Translations under genes and position numbers: made by a program
Notes under the pieces: model-generated
Told to the model about the DNA's origin: nothing
The model's database searches: none
What the model saw: the letters and a program-made list of their open reading frames with translations, nothing else
In this document: one piece after another, positions 35,401-46,962 of the stretch
Numbering within the stretch: the stretch's first letter is position 1
Layout: every line of letters begins with the position of its first letter
NCBI GenBank assembly: GCA_021613375.1
Contig: CM038716.1
Location: forward strand, 12,123,774-12,187,773
Origin: Megaleporinus macrocephalus
Taxonomy: Eukaryota > Chordata > Actinopteri > Characiformes > Anostomidae
Direction: 5' to 3'
DNA: 64,000 nucleotides

Positions 35401-36218
35401 ACTGTGTAGCAACATGGTAGTCATCTGTAGCCTACACAAGCCTACATCTCATCTACGTTTCATCCGTCAATTAATAAACTGTGTGTATCTTAAAAGGCAA
35501 CTAGCAAGAGCTCCCCCTACTGGACGTTTGCAGACATAACTATCTATATAAGCTTCCTAAAGCATCGTTTGGGCCCTTATTATCATATGTATAAGATAAT
35601 GAAATGAACAGCCATCTTGAAATTGATCTCAGATGTTCTACATAGAAGGTTTGTGTGATTTTGCTCACCCAGATATGGTTTCAAACCCATTTACTACGGT
35701 GGCTGAGAAGACTCAACACACTACAGATTGAAAAACATGCTCTTAATAAAATTTAAAGTCACCATCAAACTACCATCACTGTCCCATCGTTTAAAACCAC
35801 TGCAACAGTTTTAACATCAATATCTCACGTACTTTTGGATTTATTTACTGACTGAAATCAGACTGGCAAGTTTTTTTAATTAACAGACCCACAAAATCAA
35901 ACACAGATCAGATAAACAAATGAAGGAACCACAGAAAATTAAATTAAGGTGTTTTATGTATATACTTGTTTTCATGCTGACTATGTTGCAAGAGGCCATC
36001 GCTAATAGTTGAAAAGACAATAAAAGTTTTGGCCAGCAGGGGGCTTCGTGTGCACATGAAGCTTCGAGTGATGAACCTTGGTTTGAACCAGCTGGAGGGA
36101 AAGCTTCAAAGCTTCTAGAGGCTTCATCTGACCATCTCTAGTATCTACTGAGAAGTAAGTCTGGATAGTTAGCAGATTTAACCAAACTTACTTCTCATTA
36201 GATGCTACCACGGCTCCT
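35401..36218. other. low-copy stretch, possible insulator motif
   Basis: No gene is seen. Contains the CTCF-like site at 36033-36044, followed by a small palindrome-rich patch (AAGCTTCAAAGCTTCTAGAG, 36101-36120). Confidence 0.4.
36033..36044 (+). promoter_or_regulatory. CTCF-type motif
   Basis: CCAGCAGGGGGC matches the core of the vertebrate CTCF consensus at every position. One motif hit in 64 kb is not proof of binding, and such sites are often carried by repeats. Confidence 0.35.
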
Positions 36219-36535
36219 CGTACTTGCTTTGATCTGGACATCAAACACAAAGTAGATGAAAGGTGTCTCTGTGAAGCTTTCAGTTGAAGATGATCTGCTT
36301 CAACCAGCACACAGTGATCCACTCACACAGCATGGCTGCTACTTCCAGTCACTGTTGGGGTGGTGGTGCTGCTCGTCACTTCAGTCTCTTCAGTCTTTTC
36401 AGTGTTGAACGCTGAGCTGAAGCTGCTCCATGTTGTCCACAAGTGTGAGCTCTGAAGTAAAGAATTCGTCAGTTCCACCTTAAGCCCTAAGCATTTAAGG
36501 TGGAACTGGAACATTAGAGCGAGAAGCTGATAAAT
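36219..36535. repeat. dispersed repeat (H), copy 1
   Basis: Shares CTTTGATCTGGACATCAAAC, TCAGTTGAAGATGATCTGCT and CACTCACACAGCATGGCTGC with 60405-60790. Near the right end GTTCCACCTTAA (36473) faces TTTAAGGTGGAAC (36495), a 12-13-base inverted repeat also present in copy 2. Class unknown. Confidence 0.75.
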
Positions 36536-37539
36536 ACAATCTCCTGCAGCTACATGGTGGGTGTACCTGATGAAACGGCCCGTAAATGCAGGTACAGGTG
36601 TTTCCAGTAATGTGGCAACTTCCTGTAAATGTAAATAGGGGCCGTATTGCAGCATGTTGGAACCTGGTAAATGGTGTGCGGCTTGCAGAGCTGAGAATGT
36701 GCAGCCACACTGAGACAGATGATAATGATGCTTAGCGCGAGCAGCGGGCAGCCGGCCAGCCGCCGGATTGTCAGCCGGACTGTTTCTCAGAATCCGGGCA
36801 GCTATTGGACATTAGAGTGATGCAATCTCCTGGTAATAGCCACTCGGAAGGAGATGCTTTTTCGGAGGCCCGCGACATCTTAACATAAGATATAAAACCA
36901 TCCCCTCCATTAACTTGATGTTCGCCGGTGACGTCTGCGAACGAGAAAAAAAAAGTAAATAAATAATAAAAAAAAACAAACAGCGCCCCGCAATCAGCAT
37001 GCGCGGCCGCCTGCACTCCCGCTGCTTTTAGCCGTCTTTAAAAGCCTGGTTAAAGCACTTGTAAATATTCAATACCTGCCGTATCCCCATCAAGACTGAA
37101 ACCTCGATTTCTCTGCCAGCCTAACAGCATCTTAATGGAATTCAAAGACCTACATTTTTCAACAGAGTTGCCTTGGAAACTAAGTTTTCTCTCTTCTCTT
37201 CTTTTAGTATTATTTTCTTTCCCTCGTCCCCTGTTCTCGGAGCTGGGGGGAGATCAATAGACAGAGTCTTCAGGGATGGAGGTAGGAAGCGTTTCGAAGA
37301 CTTGAAAAGAGTAGACCTAATACGGCGGGTTTATTTAAGGGGGCTGGGCGGAAGTCTGAGCCCACGTTTCACATCCAGATTCCAGCCTAAATGGCCGTTA
37401 AGTTCAAGTCCTTCCTTTTTTCTGGGAGATGTTTTTGAGGGGACTAGAAATAAAATTGGATCAAAGGATTCTAGAACAAAATTAAGAATGTGGGAATCCT
37501 AACAACCACCTGGAAGACCACTGAAATTGTCCCCATTAG
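36536..37539. other. low-copy stretch, candidate conserved non-coding DNA
   Basis: 36700-37190 is non-repetitive and CpG-containing, without a coding signature. The 109-codon frame at 37173-37502 has no recognisable domain. Confidence 0.3.
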
Positions 37540-37735
37540 CACTTAAAGCTGGTGTCTTTCAGAGAGAAGGAGGAGAACATCAAGCTCAAATCATGCATCA
37601 GATCTGAAAGCATCTATCCTTTCCTTCCAACTGAAGCCCAATGTCAAGAAAAGTATAAAGATTCTTATGGTGTCCCTCAGGGGTCTATGTTGGGCCCCCT
37701 TCCTTTTACCATTAACCTTCTCGTTTTACCAGTTT
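37540..37735 (+). pseudogene. L2-like LINE reverse transcriptase fragment
   Basis: Translated, 37660-37735 reads YGVPQGSMLGPLPFTINLL, the conserved reverse-transcriptase block GVPQGSxLGPLLF of CR1/L2-type LINEs. Only the stretch around this block is recognisable; the 24/25-bp array begins immediately after it. Confidence 0.7.
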
Positions 37736-39165
37736 AACACTACCAGTCAAACATTTTAGTACACTACCAGTCAAACGTTTTAGATACACTACCAGTCAAA
37801 CGTTTTAGATACACTACCAGCCAAACGTTTTAGATACACTACTAGTCAAACGTTTTAGTACACTACCAGCCAAACGTTTTAGATACACTACCAGTCAAAC
37901 ATTTTAGTACACTACCAGCCAAACGTTTTAGATACACTACCAGTCAAACGTTTAAGTACACTACCAGTCAAACGTTTTAGATACACTACCAGACAAACGT
38001 TTTAGATACACTACCAGCCAAACGTTTTAGATACACTACCAGCCAAACGTTTTAGTACACTACCAGTCAAACGTTTTAGATACACTACCAGTCAAACGTT
38101 TTAAATACACTACCAGTCAAACGTTTTAGATACACTACCAGTCAAACGTTTTAAATACACTACCAGTCAAACGTTTTAAATACACTACCAGTCAAACGTT
38201 TTAGTACACTACCAGTCAAACGTTTTAGTTCACTACCAGACAAAAGTTTTAGTACACTACCAGACAAACGTTTTAGACACACTACCAGTCAAACGTTTTA
38301 GATACACTACCAGTCAAACGTTTTAGTACACTACCAGTCAAACGTTTTAGTACACTACCAGTCAAACGTTTTAGATACACTACCAGTCAAACGTTTTAGT
38401 ACACTACCAGTCAAACGTTTTAGTACACTACCAGTCAAACGTTTTAGATACACTACCAGTCAAACGTTTTAGATACACTACCAGACAAACGTTTTAGATA
38501 CACTACCAGACAAACGTTTTAGATACACTACCAGACAAACGTTTTAGATACACTACCAGTCAAACGTTTTAGATACACTACCAGACAAACGTTTTAGATA
38601 CACTACCAGACAAACGTTTTAGATACACTACCAGTCAAACGTTTTAAATACACTACCAGTCAAACGTTTTAGTACATTACCAGTCAAACGTTTTAGTACA
38701 CTACCAGACAAACGTTTTAGATACACTACCAGTCAAACGTTTTAGATACACTACCAGACAAACGTTTTAGATACACTACCAGACAAACGTTTTAGATACA
38801 CTACCGGTCAAACGTTTTAGATACACTACCAGTCAAACGTTTTAGATACACTACCAGCCAAATGTTTTAGATACACTACCAGTCAAATGTTTTAGATACA
38901 CTACCAGACAAACGTTTTAGATACACTACCAGACAAACGTTTTAGATACACTACCAGTCAAACGTTTTAGTACACTACCAGTCAAACGTTTTAGTACACT
39001 ACCAGTCAAACGTTTTAGATACACTACCCGTCAAACGTTTTAGATACACTACCAGCCAAACGTTTTAGATACACTACCAGTCAAACGTTTTAGATACACT
39101 ACCGGTCAAACGTTTTAGATACACTACCAGACAAACGTTTTAGATACACTACCGGTCAAACATTG
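37736..39165 (+). repeat. 24/25-bp satellite (I), ~58 units
   Basis: Unit ACACTACCAGTCAAACGTT plus TTAGAT (25 bp) or TTAGT (24 bp); the two lengths are interspersed. The TCAAA position varies (GTC, GCC, GAC, GGTC). ACACTACCAGTCAAA-type sequence is also a familiar transposon end in fish, by memory. The array starts next to one LINE fragment and another lies 0.7 kb past its end. Confidence 0.95.
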
Positions 39166-39829
39166 GGACTGAATCTGCTTTTCTCTTGTAATTGGGCAAA
39201 ACTAAAATGCTTAAGGATTACATTAATTATAATATCCCAAGCCTCCGTTACTCATCCCAATAAATAACTGCTGTAAGGAATTATCCCTCCAGTTTCCAGG
39301 ATTTATTTTCACAACACAAAACCGTGCCTAAACGATATCAATGCACGGGGCCAGATCACGCCTTTCATTTGCGGCGTTCATTGCATTCTTCATAACTCGG
39401 CTTCCCATTCTCACATTTCAGTCCAGCTGTGCGCACGACAGCCACGCGAGCGAGAGCGTGATAGGACTATTATTGAATAACGGAACCCGCTGCGTATAAA
39501 GATCCGGCGTCTTTATTGTGGTTCCCTCTCCCGGGGTTAAAATGAAAGACCAAGGACGCTATATCTGCAGGGACGGCGCTCTGGATTTATGAGCTGTGAA
39601 TTTAGCTCTCATATCATCATCTGTTCTGTCGTAGTTACCCTCGGCAGACAGGAGCGCCCTCCAGGTGCTTATCTTCAAGGGCACAGCGGGTTAGATTGAG
39701 AGGGACGGGGTGGGCGCTGGCAGGCCTGAGACACCAGGTTGATTTGCATAGTGAGGAGTAGATTTGGGATGGGACCCCATGGACCCCTACTTAACTAAGA
39801 CATGCGTTTGCTTCTCTGTATTAGATCAA
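39166..39829. other. low-copy stretch, no gene seen
   Basis: 39300-39720 is GC-balanced and non-repetitive; no coding signature. Confidence 0.4.
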
Positions 39830-39950
39830 CCTCCCTCCTTGAGTGAATGGTGTTCCTCAGGGGTCTGTATCGGGCCCCCTTACTTTTTAGCATTAACCTT
39901 CTCCTTTTGGGGGGTCGTAATATTTGATTCCCCCGGCTATCTTTTGTATC
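39830..39950 (+). pseudogene. L2-like LINE reverse transcriptase fragment
   Basis: NGVPQGSVSGPL followed by a frameshift; the same block as at 37660-37735, and the nucleotide stretch CATTAACCTTCTC is shared by both. It is followed directly by satellite B. Confidence 0.65.
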
Positions 39951-39954
39951 TCTC

Positions 39955-41640
39955 AGGGCAGACCCCCGACCACGACTGTAGTGTTGTTTCCAGCCGCACT
40001 CGTTTGTTTGTCGTTTTTTTCCATAACTCCTTTTTCTCCCATAGAGTCCCATTCATTTTAGACTACAATGAAAATCTGTTGTGTGCTTCAACCTACAGCC
40101 TCCAAACTTCCTGTACTCACTCAGGGCAGGACCCCTAGCTATACCCAGCCACACTCCTCTATTTGTCGTTTATTCATCCCTCGCTCTTCCCATCAAGTCC
40201 CATTCAATTTCCAGCCAAACCCAAACATTATGGTTTCCTTTAACCTACAGCCACCAAACTGCTTGTACTCACTTAAGGCAGGTTCCCCAAGCTCTACCCA
40301 ATCACACTCCTCTATTTGTCGTTTATTCATCCCTCATTCTTCCCATCAAGTCCCATTCAATTTCTGGCCGAACCCACCCAAACATTATGGTTTCGTTTAA
40401 CCCACAGCCACCAAACTGCCTATACTCTCTTGAGGCAGGACCCCAACCTATACCCACCCACACTCCTCTATTTGTCCTTCAGTCATCCCCCGTTCCTCCC
40501 ATAAAGTCCCATTCATTTTCAGGCCAACCCAAACGTTTTTTTTTTAAATACAGCCATCAAACTGCTTGTAATCTCTTAAGGCAGGACCCCGAGCTCTGAT
40601 GCATATACATACTGACTCACACTCCTCTATTTGTCATTTATTCATCCCTTGTTCCTTCCATGATGTCACATTCATTTTCAGGCCAACCCAGGGCAGACCG
40701 TAGTGTTGTTTCCAACCACACTCGTCTGTTTGTCATTTTTTCCATCACTCTCTCCAGAGTTCCATTCAATTTAGACTACAATGAAAATCTGTTGTGTGCT
40801 TCAACCTACAGCCTCCAAACTGCTTGTACTGACTCAGTGCAGGACCCCTAGACTGCCTGTAGTCTATTAAGGCAGGTCTCCAAGCTGTACCCACTCACAC
40901 TTCTCTATTTGTCGTTTATTCATCCCTCGTTCTTCCCATCAAGTCTCATTCATTTCCGGCCGAACCCAAACATCATGGTTTCGTTTAACCTACAGCCACC
41001 AAACTACCTGTATTCTCTTAAAGCAGGTCCCTAAGCTTTGACCCATAGACATACTGACTCGCACTCCTTTGTTTGTCGTTTTTCATCCCTTGTTCTTTCT
41101 ATCAAATCGCATTCAGTTTCAGGCCAACCCAAACTTCATGGTTTTGTTTTACCTACAACCACCAAACTGCCTGTACTCACCCCTGGCTCTACCCACACAC
41201 ACTCCTCCATTAGTTGTTTATTCATCCCTCGTTCCTCCCACTGAGTCCCATTCGTTTCCGGCCGAACCCAAACATCATGGTTTCGTTTAACCACCATGCT
41301 GAATATACTCTCTTAAGGCAGGACCCCAACCTATACCCACTCACACTCCTCTATTTGTCATTTTTCACTGACTATACATTTTTCACTATACTCTCTAAAG
41401 GCAGGTGCCCAATCTCTGATGCATATACCTACCGACTCACACTCTTTCGTTTGTCATTAGTTCATCCCTTGTTCTTCCCATCAAATCCCATTCATTTTCA
41501 GGCACACCCAAACATCATGGTTTCGTTTAACCTACAGCCACCAAACTACCTGTATTCTCGTAAGGCAGGTGCCCAATCTCTGATCCATAGACATACTGAC
41601 TCCTTTGTTTAGAATTTATTCATCTCTCGCTCCTCCCCTC
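39955..41640 (+). repeat. ~164-bp satellite (B), diverged block
   Basis: About ten units, more diverged than the block at 12.8-13.7 kb, with variants (CATCAAGTCCCATTCA, AGGCAGGACCCC, AACCTACAGCCACCAAACTG). First unit again has GACCCCCGACCACGACTG. Confidence 0.9.
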
Positions 41641-43154
41641 AAACTGCTCAGGTTGCGCAACCTTCCCACATCTAAATCCGATCCATGTAAACGTATATCT
41701 ATAGTTTGACTGGAGTGTTGAAACAGCAGCAGCCGTGAATATTCCGGCCAACCGAAAAGAATCGAGAAGACATATTGGGTACCAAACACCTCTCAGGAAG
41801 GATGTACTCACCTCTGAATCACATAGTGTCAAGCGCAGTGACAGGTCTTTCTTATCACTCACAATGGGATGCGGATTCCGTTGCCGCTGCGGAATCACCA
41901 TGGCTACAACTCCGCAAATCACTTTGAGGCGACTTGACAGGCCGTCGGTGCTTTGGAGCGTGTTCCGCTTCTTTAGTCACCGGCCATTTAAAACATTCTC
42001 CTAAGATGCGGGTTCGGCCTTATCGCAGTGTGACTCAGTGACTTACTACCCACTTAAACGCTTAACGATGTATCTCGCCAGCAGCGTGACGCTTCCAGGA
42101 ATGTGCTCGAGATCCATCTGTCTGCTTAAACAAACGTACGAACCAGCACACTTGTGCCGGAGAGCAGGACCACCAGCCGGGCGGCCGTCGCATCAGCGTC
42201 ATAAACCTCAATGTCCAGTGGCTCCGGCAGCTGGAGCTTGCCTGGAGTGGTGTCATGGGAGGGTGAGTCACCAGGTCTCGGTCATACGGGAGCCTTGATA
42301 AACATAGCAAAGGGCCGAGAGCCCCCTCGGAACGAGAGCTCCGAGGGTCTCGGTTATTACAGCCAAGAATTTCATTCCTCGTTTCCACGCAGACGCCAGA
42401 AAAGAAATCAATACGGCTGAACGGGGATCAGATGGAGAGAACACGGCCCCCCGACACAAGAGCCATCAAACCATATCGGGTCCTGGCGGAGCTGCGGCCC
42501 AGGCCGTTTGGGGTGTTTTATGTACCGCCGGGTTTATTGCTGCAATCTGTCGCATAATTAAGCCGGTTTAATGTCCCAGGGCTTTCGGCCCGGATTGGCC
42601 CGGAACATAAAGACCCACTGAACTGAGATGCCTGAACTTGGACCTTGTCTTTCATTGGAAATCTGGAAAATGGGTCGAGGCAGGAGTCATATAGAGGCTA
42701 TTTGTGATGTAATTAGAAAGTATCTGTTGGCCATATGAGGGTGCAGCCGTGAGCTAACGGTTGGAGGACCAGCCTTGTGGCCTGAAGGTAGCCGGTGCAT
42801 ACGTGCATCTTAATCTTTTATAAAACAGGCTTCAGCCTCATACAATCCTTTACACAGGAATTTTCATTTCAGTGTTATTAGTTGAGCAAAGGTTCACCAC
42901 TTAATTTTAAGGTCAATGGCAGCTTATGTTATCTTCTAATTAATGGCATAAGCTGTTAAAAGTATTGCTTAATACGTTTAAGGTTATTCAGTGTTTATGG
43001 ATGTCCTCCAACATTTCAAGCAATTAACTAAAAGGTGATATAGTTTTAATACTAAACCAGCGGTGCCAAAAAAAGACGTATGCTAAGTTAAGGAGATTTT
43101 ATTCTAGGCCATTATTTATTTATTTTATTTTTCCCCCCCAAATAAATGATATAG
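41641..43154. other. low-copy stretch, candidate conserved non-coding DNA
   Basis: 42470-42620 (ending GGCCCGGATTGGCCCGGAAC) and 41700-42300 are GC-balanced and not repetitive. Frames on both strands at 42038-42459 overlap each other and have no domain. Confidence 0.3.
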
Positions 43155-44132
43155 TCTAGTATATGTGTGTGTGGGGATGTTTCACTGCTTCTAGTATGTG
43201 TGTTCACTAGTGTGTGTGTGTATGCGGGTGTTTCACTACCCCTAGTGTGTGTGTTTACTAGTGTGTGTGTGTGTGTGTTTACTAGTGTACGTGTGTGTTT
43301 ACTAGTAAGTGTGTTTACTAGTGTGTGTATGTGGGTGTTTCACTGCCCCTAGTGTGTGTGTGTGTGTGTGTGTGTTTACTAGTGTGTGTGTTTACTAGTG
43401 TGTGCATGTGGGTGTTTCACTGCCCCATGTGTGTGTGTGTTTACTAGTGTGTGTTTACAAGTGTGTGTGTGTGTGTGTGTGTGTCTGTTTACTAGTATGT
43501 GCATGTGGATGTTTCACTGCCCCTAGTGTGTGTGTTTACTAGTGTGTTTGTGTGTATGTGGGTGTTTCACTGCCCCTAGTGTGTGTGTGTTTACTAGTGT
43601 GTGTGTGTATATGGGTGTTTCACTGCCCCCTAGTGTGTGTGTTTCCTAGTGTGTGTGTTTACCAGTGTGTGTGTTTACTAGTGTGTGTGTGTGTGTTCAC
43701 TAGTGTGTTTGTGTTTACTAGTATGTGTGTTTAGTTGTGTGTGTTTACTAGTGTTTGTGTGTATGTGGGTGTTTCACTGCCCTTGGTGTGTGTGTTCACT
43801 AGTGTGTGTGTTTACTAGTGTGTTTGTGTGTATGTGGGTGTTTCACTGCCCCTAGTGTGTATGTTCACTAGTGTGTGTGTGTGTGTGTTTACTAGTATGT
43901 GTGTTCAGTAGTGTGTGTTTACTAGTGTGTGTTTCACTGCCCTTGGTGTGAGTGTTCACTAGTGTGTGTGTTTACTAGTGTGTTTGTGTGTATGTGGGTG
44001 TTTCACTGCCCCTAGTGTGTATGTTCACTAGTGTTTATGTTCACTAGTGTGTGTGTGTTTACTAGTGTGTGTTTACAAGTGTGTGTGTGTGTGTGTGTGT
44101 GTCTGTTTACTAGTGTGTGTGTGTGGGTGTTT
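43155..44132 (+). repeat. GT-rich compound minisatellite
   Basis: GT runs separated by TTTACTAG or TTCACTAG and by a longer GGGTGTTTCACTGCCCCTAG spacer that recurs about ten times. Open frames through it are artefacts. Confidence 0.92.
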
Positions 44133-44181
44133 TACTGCACCCAGGGCAGGAGGGCCACTCTATGCCAACCTTAGAACTTCA

Positions 44182-44545
44182 GTACTGTGCAAAATTCAGA
44201 GACCGTTAATCTCAATTACTGTCAAAACAGCCATCGAGTACAGCCCGTTCCTTCATCAGGAGATGATCTCAGATCAGTGGACTGGCCGCCCCAGAGCTCA
44301 GACACTCAACTTCACTGTATTGTAAGACGCAATCAACACACTAAACACTCTTATATTCAGTTGGTGAGACTTCGGTGTGTTTTCTTCTTTTTTAACTGCT
44401 CTGGAAACACTTTTGTCTAGACAGTAATTGAGTGAATGGTTCATCTCCGATGGCTGCTGTTATTATTAGTGACTGTGGGAAGTATGAAGTTAATTGGCAG
44501 AGGCGTTGTACTACTGTGTGCAAGTCTGAGACCCCTAAGCTCATT
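44182..44545 (+). mobile_element. Tc1/mariner-like remnants (third family)
   Basis: CAGTACTGTGCAAAATTCAG at 44182 and TACTACTGTGTGCAAGTCTG at about 44510 both resemble the terminal repeat of a further fish Tc1/mariner family. Between them, 44275-44300 translates as VDWPPQSSD, a worn version of the DWPPQSPDLNP block near the third catalytic residue. Strongly decayed. Confidence 0.5.
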
Positions 44546-45516
44546 ATTTAAAAGTCTGAAACTAAATCTGATCAATAAGTGTGTCTTCACCAGTCAGAAC
44601 ATCAAATATGATTAGATTAGATGTAAACAATCAGACCTACAATACAAAGTATCATGAATATGTTATTGTGAGAGAAGTAGATCAGATCTTGATCCAGTTT
44701 GAAGAACAAAGTTAGGTTCCAGATTTCTCCTGGACGCCCCAGACATTGTATGAATGTATTCAGTTCCTTCAGCAGCAAATCTTGATTTAGCTTAATGAAG
44801 TACTGAGCAGTCAAAGCAGGTATTAGATGAGAACTGATAATAATACTGGGTTGTTTCCACAATAAAATAAAATAAAATAAAATAAAATAAAAGCATTACT
44901 TACTGCATTAATACTCTTTGAATATTTAAATACTGAAGCGTTTGCCTTCCCGTCTGGAAGGATGCAGCTTTTTAAATATAATCACGTCCCCAAGTGCCTC
45001 AAACTTTAGCACGGCGCTGTCTTTGACTTTGCTTGAGGGTGATCTTCTCCAAAAATGGTACACAAATGTCCTGGCATTTAAAGTTTAGTGGAAATAAATG
45101 AGCTTTTTTTTTTTTTTTTTAACTCTTCCATCCAGAAGTGCTTAATAATTCATGCTGTGGTGTAGTTGTAGATATTTAAGGCTTCCGTCTCGGAGCTCTG
45201 CAAATAAAAGCCGCTCTCGCTCTCGCTGCCGTGTCACCTCCGTGGCCTCTCGCTGTTGAAATGATTTAAGAAAAAAGAAAAAAACCCTACGGTCTTGTCA
45301 GGAATCTGCTTGAGAGGACCACTTAAAAAAAAACCGAGCAAACAAACAAACATCTCGGCGTAATATTTAAATAGGCTGAGCAAACTTGAAGTGGATAATT
45401 ATATCAGAACGCTGGAAACCCTGACAGCTTCTTCTCCATCTCCTGAACCGCTGCTGAGTACGGTTCCCTCCCGTCATGAAGTTCTGAACGTCTGTTCTGA
45501 CGGATGTCTCTGTTTG
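44546..45516. other. upstream flank of the lrfn1 coding exon
   Basis: Non-repetitive apart from an AAAAT run (44862-44892) and a T run (about 45105-45120). No upstream exon is recognised, so the 5' untranslated exon(s) and promoter cannot be placed. Confidence 0.5.
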
Positions 45517-45534
45517 TTTGTGTGTCGTCCGCAG
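45517..45534 (+). promoter_or_regulatory. lrfn1: lrfn1 splice acceptor
   Basis: A T/G-rich tract from 45509 leads to GTCCGCAG ending at 45534. This would open the exon 20 bases before the start codon, in agreement with LRFN genes having their start codon in a non-first exon. Predicted by sequence only. Confidence 0.6.
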
Positions 45535-46930
45535 GACCAGGAAGCTGATAAACCATGGATCGGTGGTACGTTGTGTGTGTGATGCTGCTGGGGGTGCTGG
45601 TGCGAGGGCAGCACTGCCCGGGGCGTTGCATCTGCCAGACGATTTCCCCCACCTTGACCCTGCTGTGCGCCAAGACGGGCCTCCTGTTCGTGCCCCCGAC
45701 GATCGACCGCAAGACGGTGGAGCTGAGGCTGACGGACAACTTCATCACGGCCGTCCGCCGGAAGGACTTCTTTAACATGACGAGCTTGGTGCACCTGACC
45801 TTGTCCAGGAACACCATCAGCCAGATCGCCCCGCACGCCTTCGTGGGACTCAAGGCGTTGAGGGCGCTGCACATGGACGGCAACCGGCTGACCGATATAA
45901 GGAACGAGCAGCTGAAGGGCTTGATCAACCTGAGGCACCTAATCCTGGGCAACAACCAGATCCACCACGTGGACCCTTCGTCTTTCGATGAGTTCGTGTC
46001 CACCATCGAGGACCTGGATTTGTCTTATAACAACCTGAGGACGTTGCCCTGGGAGGCTATAGCCAGGATGACCAACATTAACACGCTAACTCTGGATCAC
46101 AACCTCATTGACCACATAGGGGCCGGAACGTTCACCCTGCTGACCAAGCTGGTCCGCTTGGACATGACCTCGAACCGCTTGCAGAAACTGCCCCCGGACA
46201 GCCTCTTCCAGCATGCCCAGGTGCTGTCCGACCCCAAGGTCTCGTCCAGCTCCTCCCGGCTGACTGTGAGCTTCGGCGGGAACCCGCTCCACTGCAACTG
46301 CGAGTTGCTGTGGCTGCGCAGGCTCACCAGAGAGGACGACTTGGAGACCTGCGCCTCGCCTGACCACCTGATGGACAAGTACTTCTGGTCCATCCAGGAG
46401 GAGGAGTTCATCTGCGAGCCCCCGCTCATCATCAAGCACCTGTCCACCAAGCCTTACGTGATGGAGGGACAAGGAGTTACCCTCAAGTGTAAGGCCATGG
46501 GGGACCCGGATCCTGCAATTCACTGGCGCTTTCCTGACGGCAAGCTGGTGCACAATAACTCGCGTACCATCTTGTACGACAACGGCACCCTCGACATCCT
46601 CATTACTACCCTGAAAGACAGCGGCGCGTTCAACTGCGTCGCCTCCAACGCGGCCGGCATCGCCACGGCGGCTGTGGACATCAACATGATCCCGCTGCCC
46701 TTGTTCGTCAACAACACTGGTCACATGAGGGAGGCAGACCCCGGCCTCTCTGACATCACCACCTCCACCAAATCCGGCAACAATGACACCAAGCAGGATA
46801 AGAGGGTGGTGGTGGATGAGCTGACCTCCAACTCGGCCATGATCCACTGGCCCTCTGAGAGACACATCCCTGGAATCAGGATGTACCAGATACAGTATAA
46901 CAGCACCATGGACGACACCTTGGTTTACAG
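45535..46930 (+). CDS. lrfn1: Leucine-rich repeat and fibronectin III domain protein 1, first coding exon (partial)
   Basis: Synaptic adhesion protein (SALM2 type), a single-pass membrane protein of postsynaptic sites that organises receptors and PSD-95-type scaffolds. Coding runs from ATG at 45555 (context AACCATGG) to 46930, 458 full codons plus two bases. Residues 1-19 form a signal peptide. The LRR N-cap has C21, C25, C27 and C38; leucine-rich repeats span about 53-215 ([24 protein letters not shown]). The LRR C-cap has C247, C249, C266 and C287. The Ig domain spans about 290-378 with C312 and C361. The fibronectin III domain starts near 417 and is cut by the exon end. N-glycosylation sites are seen at N74, N334, N343, N386, N410 and N449. 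LRFN1 fits better than paralogues by memory: [47 protein letters not shown] and [11 protein letters not shown] are LRFN1-like. The rest of the domain, the membrane segment and the tail lie in a later exon outside the window. The reading frame is intact. Confidence 0.93.
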
Positions 46931-46936
46931 GTAAAG
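46929..46936 (+). promoter_or_regulatory. lrfn1: lrfn1 splice donor, phase 2
   Basis: AG|GTAAAG with the cut after 46930, dividing the arginine codon of LVYR. The same place and phase are used in LRFN family genes, where the next exon starts with MIP. Read-through would meet TAA at once (46932-46934). Confidence 0.9.
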
Positions 46937-46962
46937 TACATACAATATGCATTGGCTAAGGT

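Noticed and set aside
46086..46952. 288-codon minus-strand frame opposite lrfn1
   Set aside because: It is the antisense shadow of the GC-rich lrfn1 exon.
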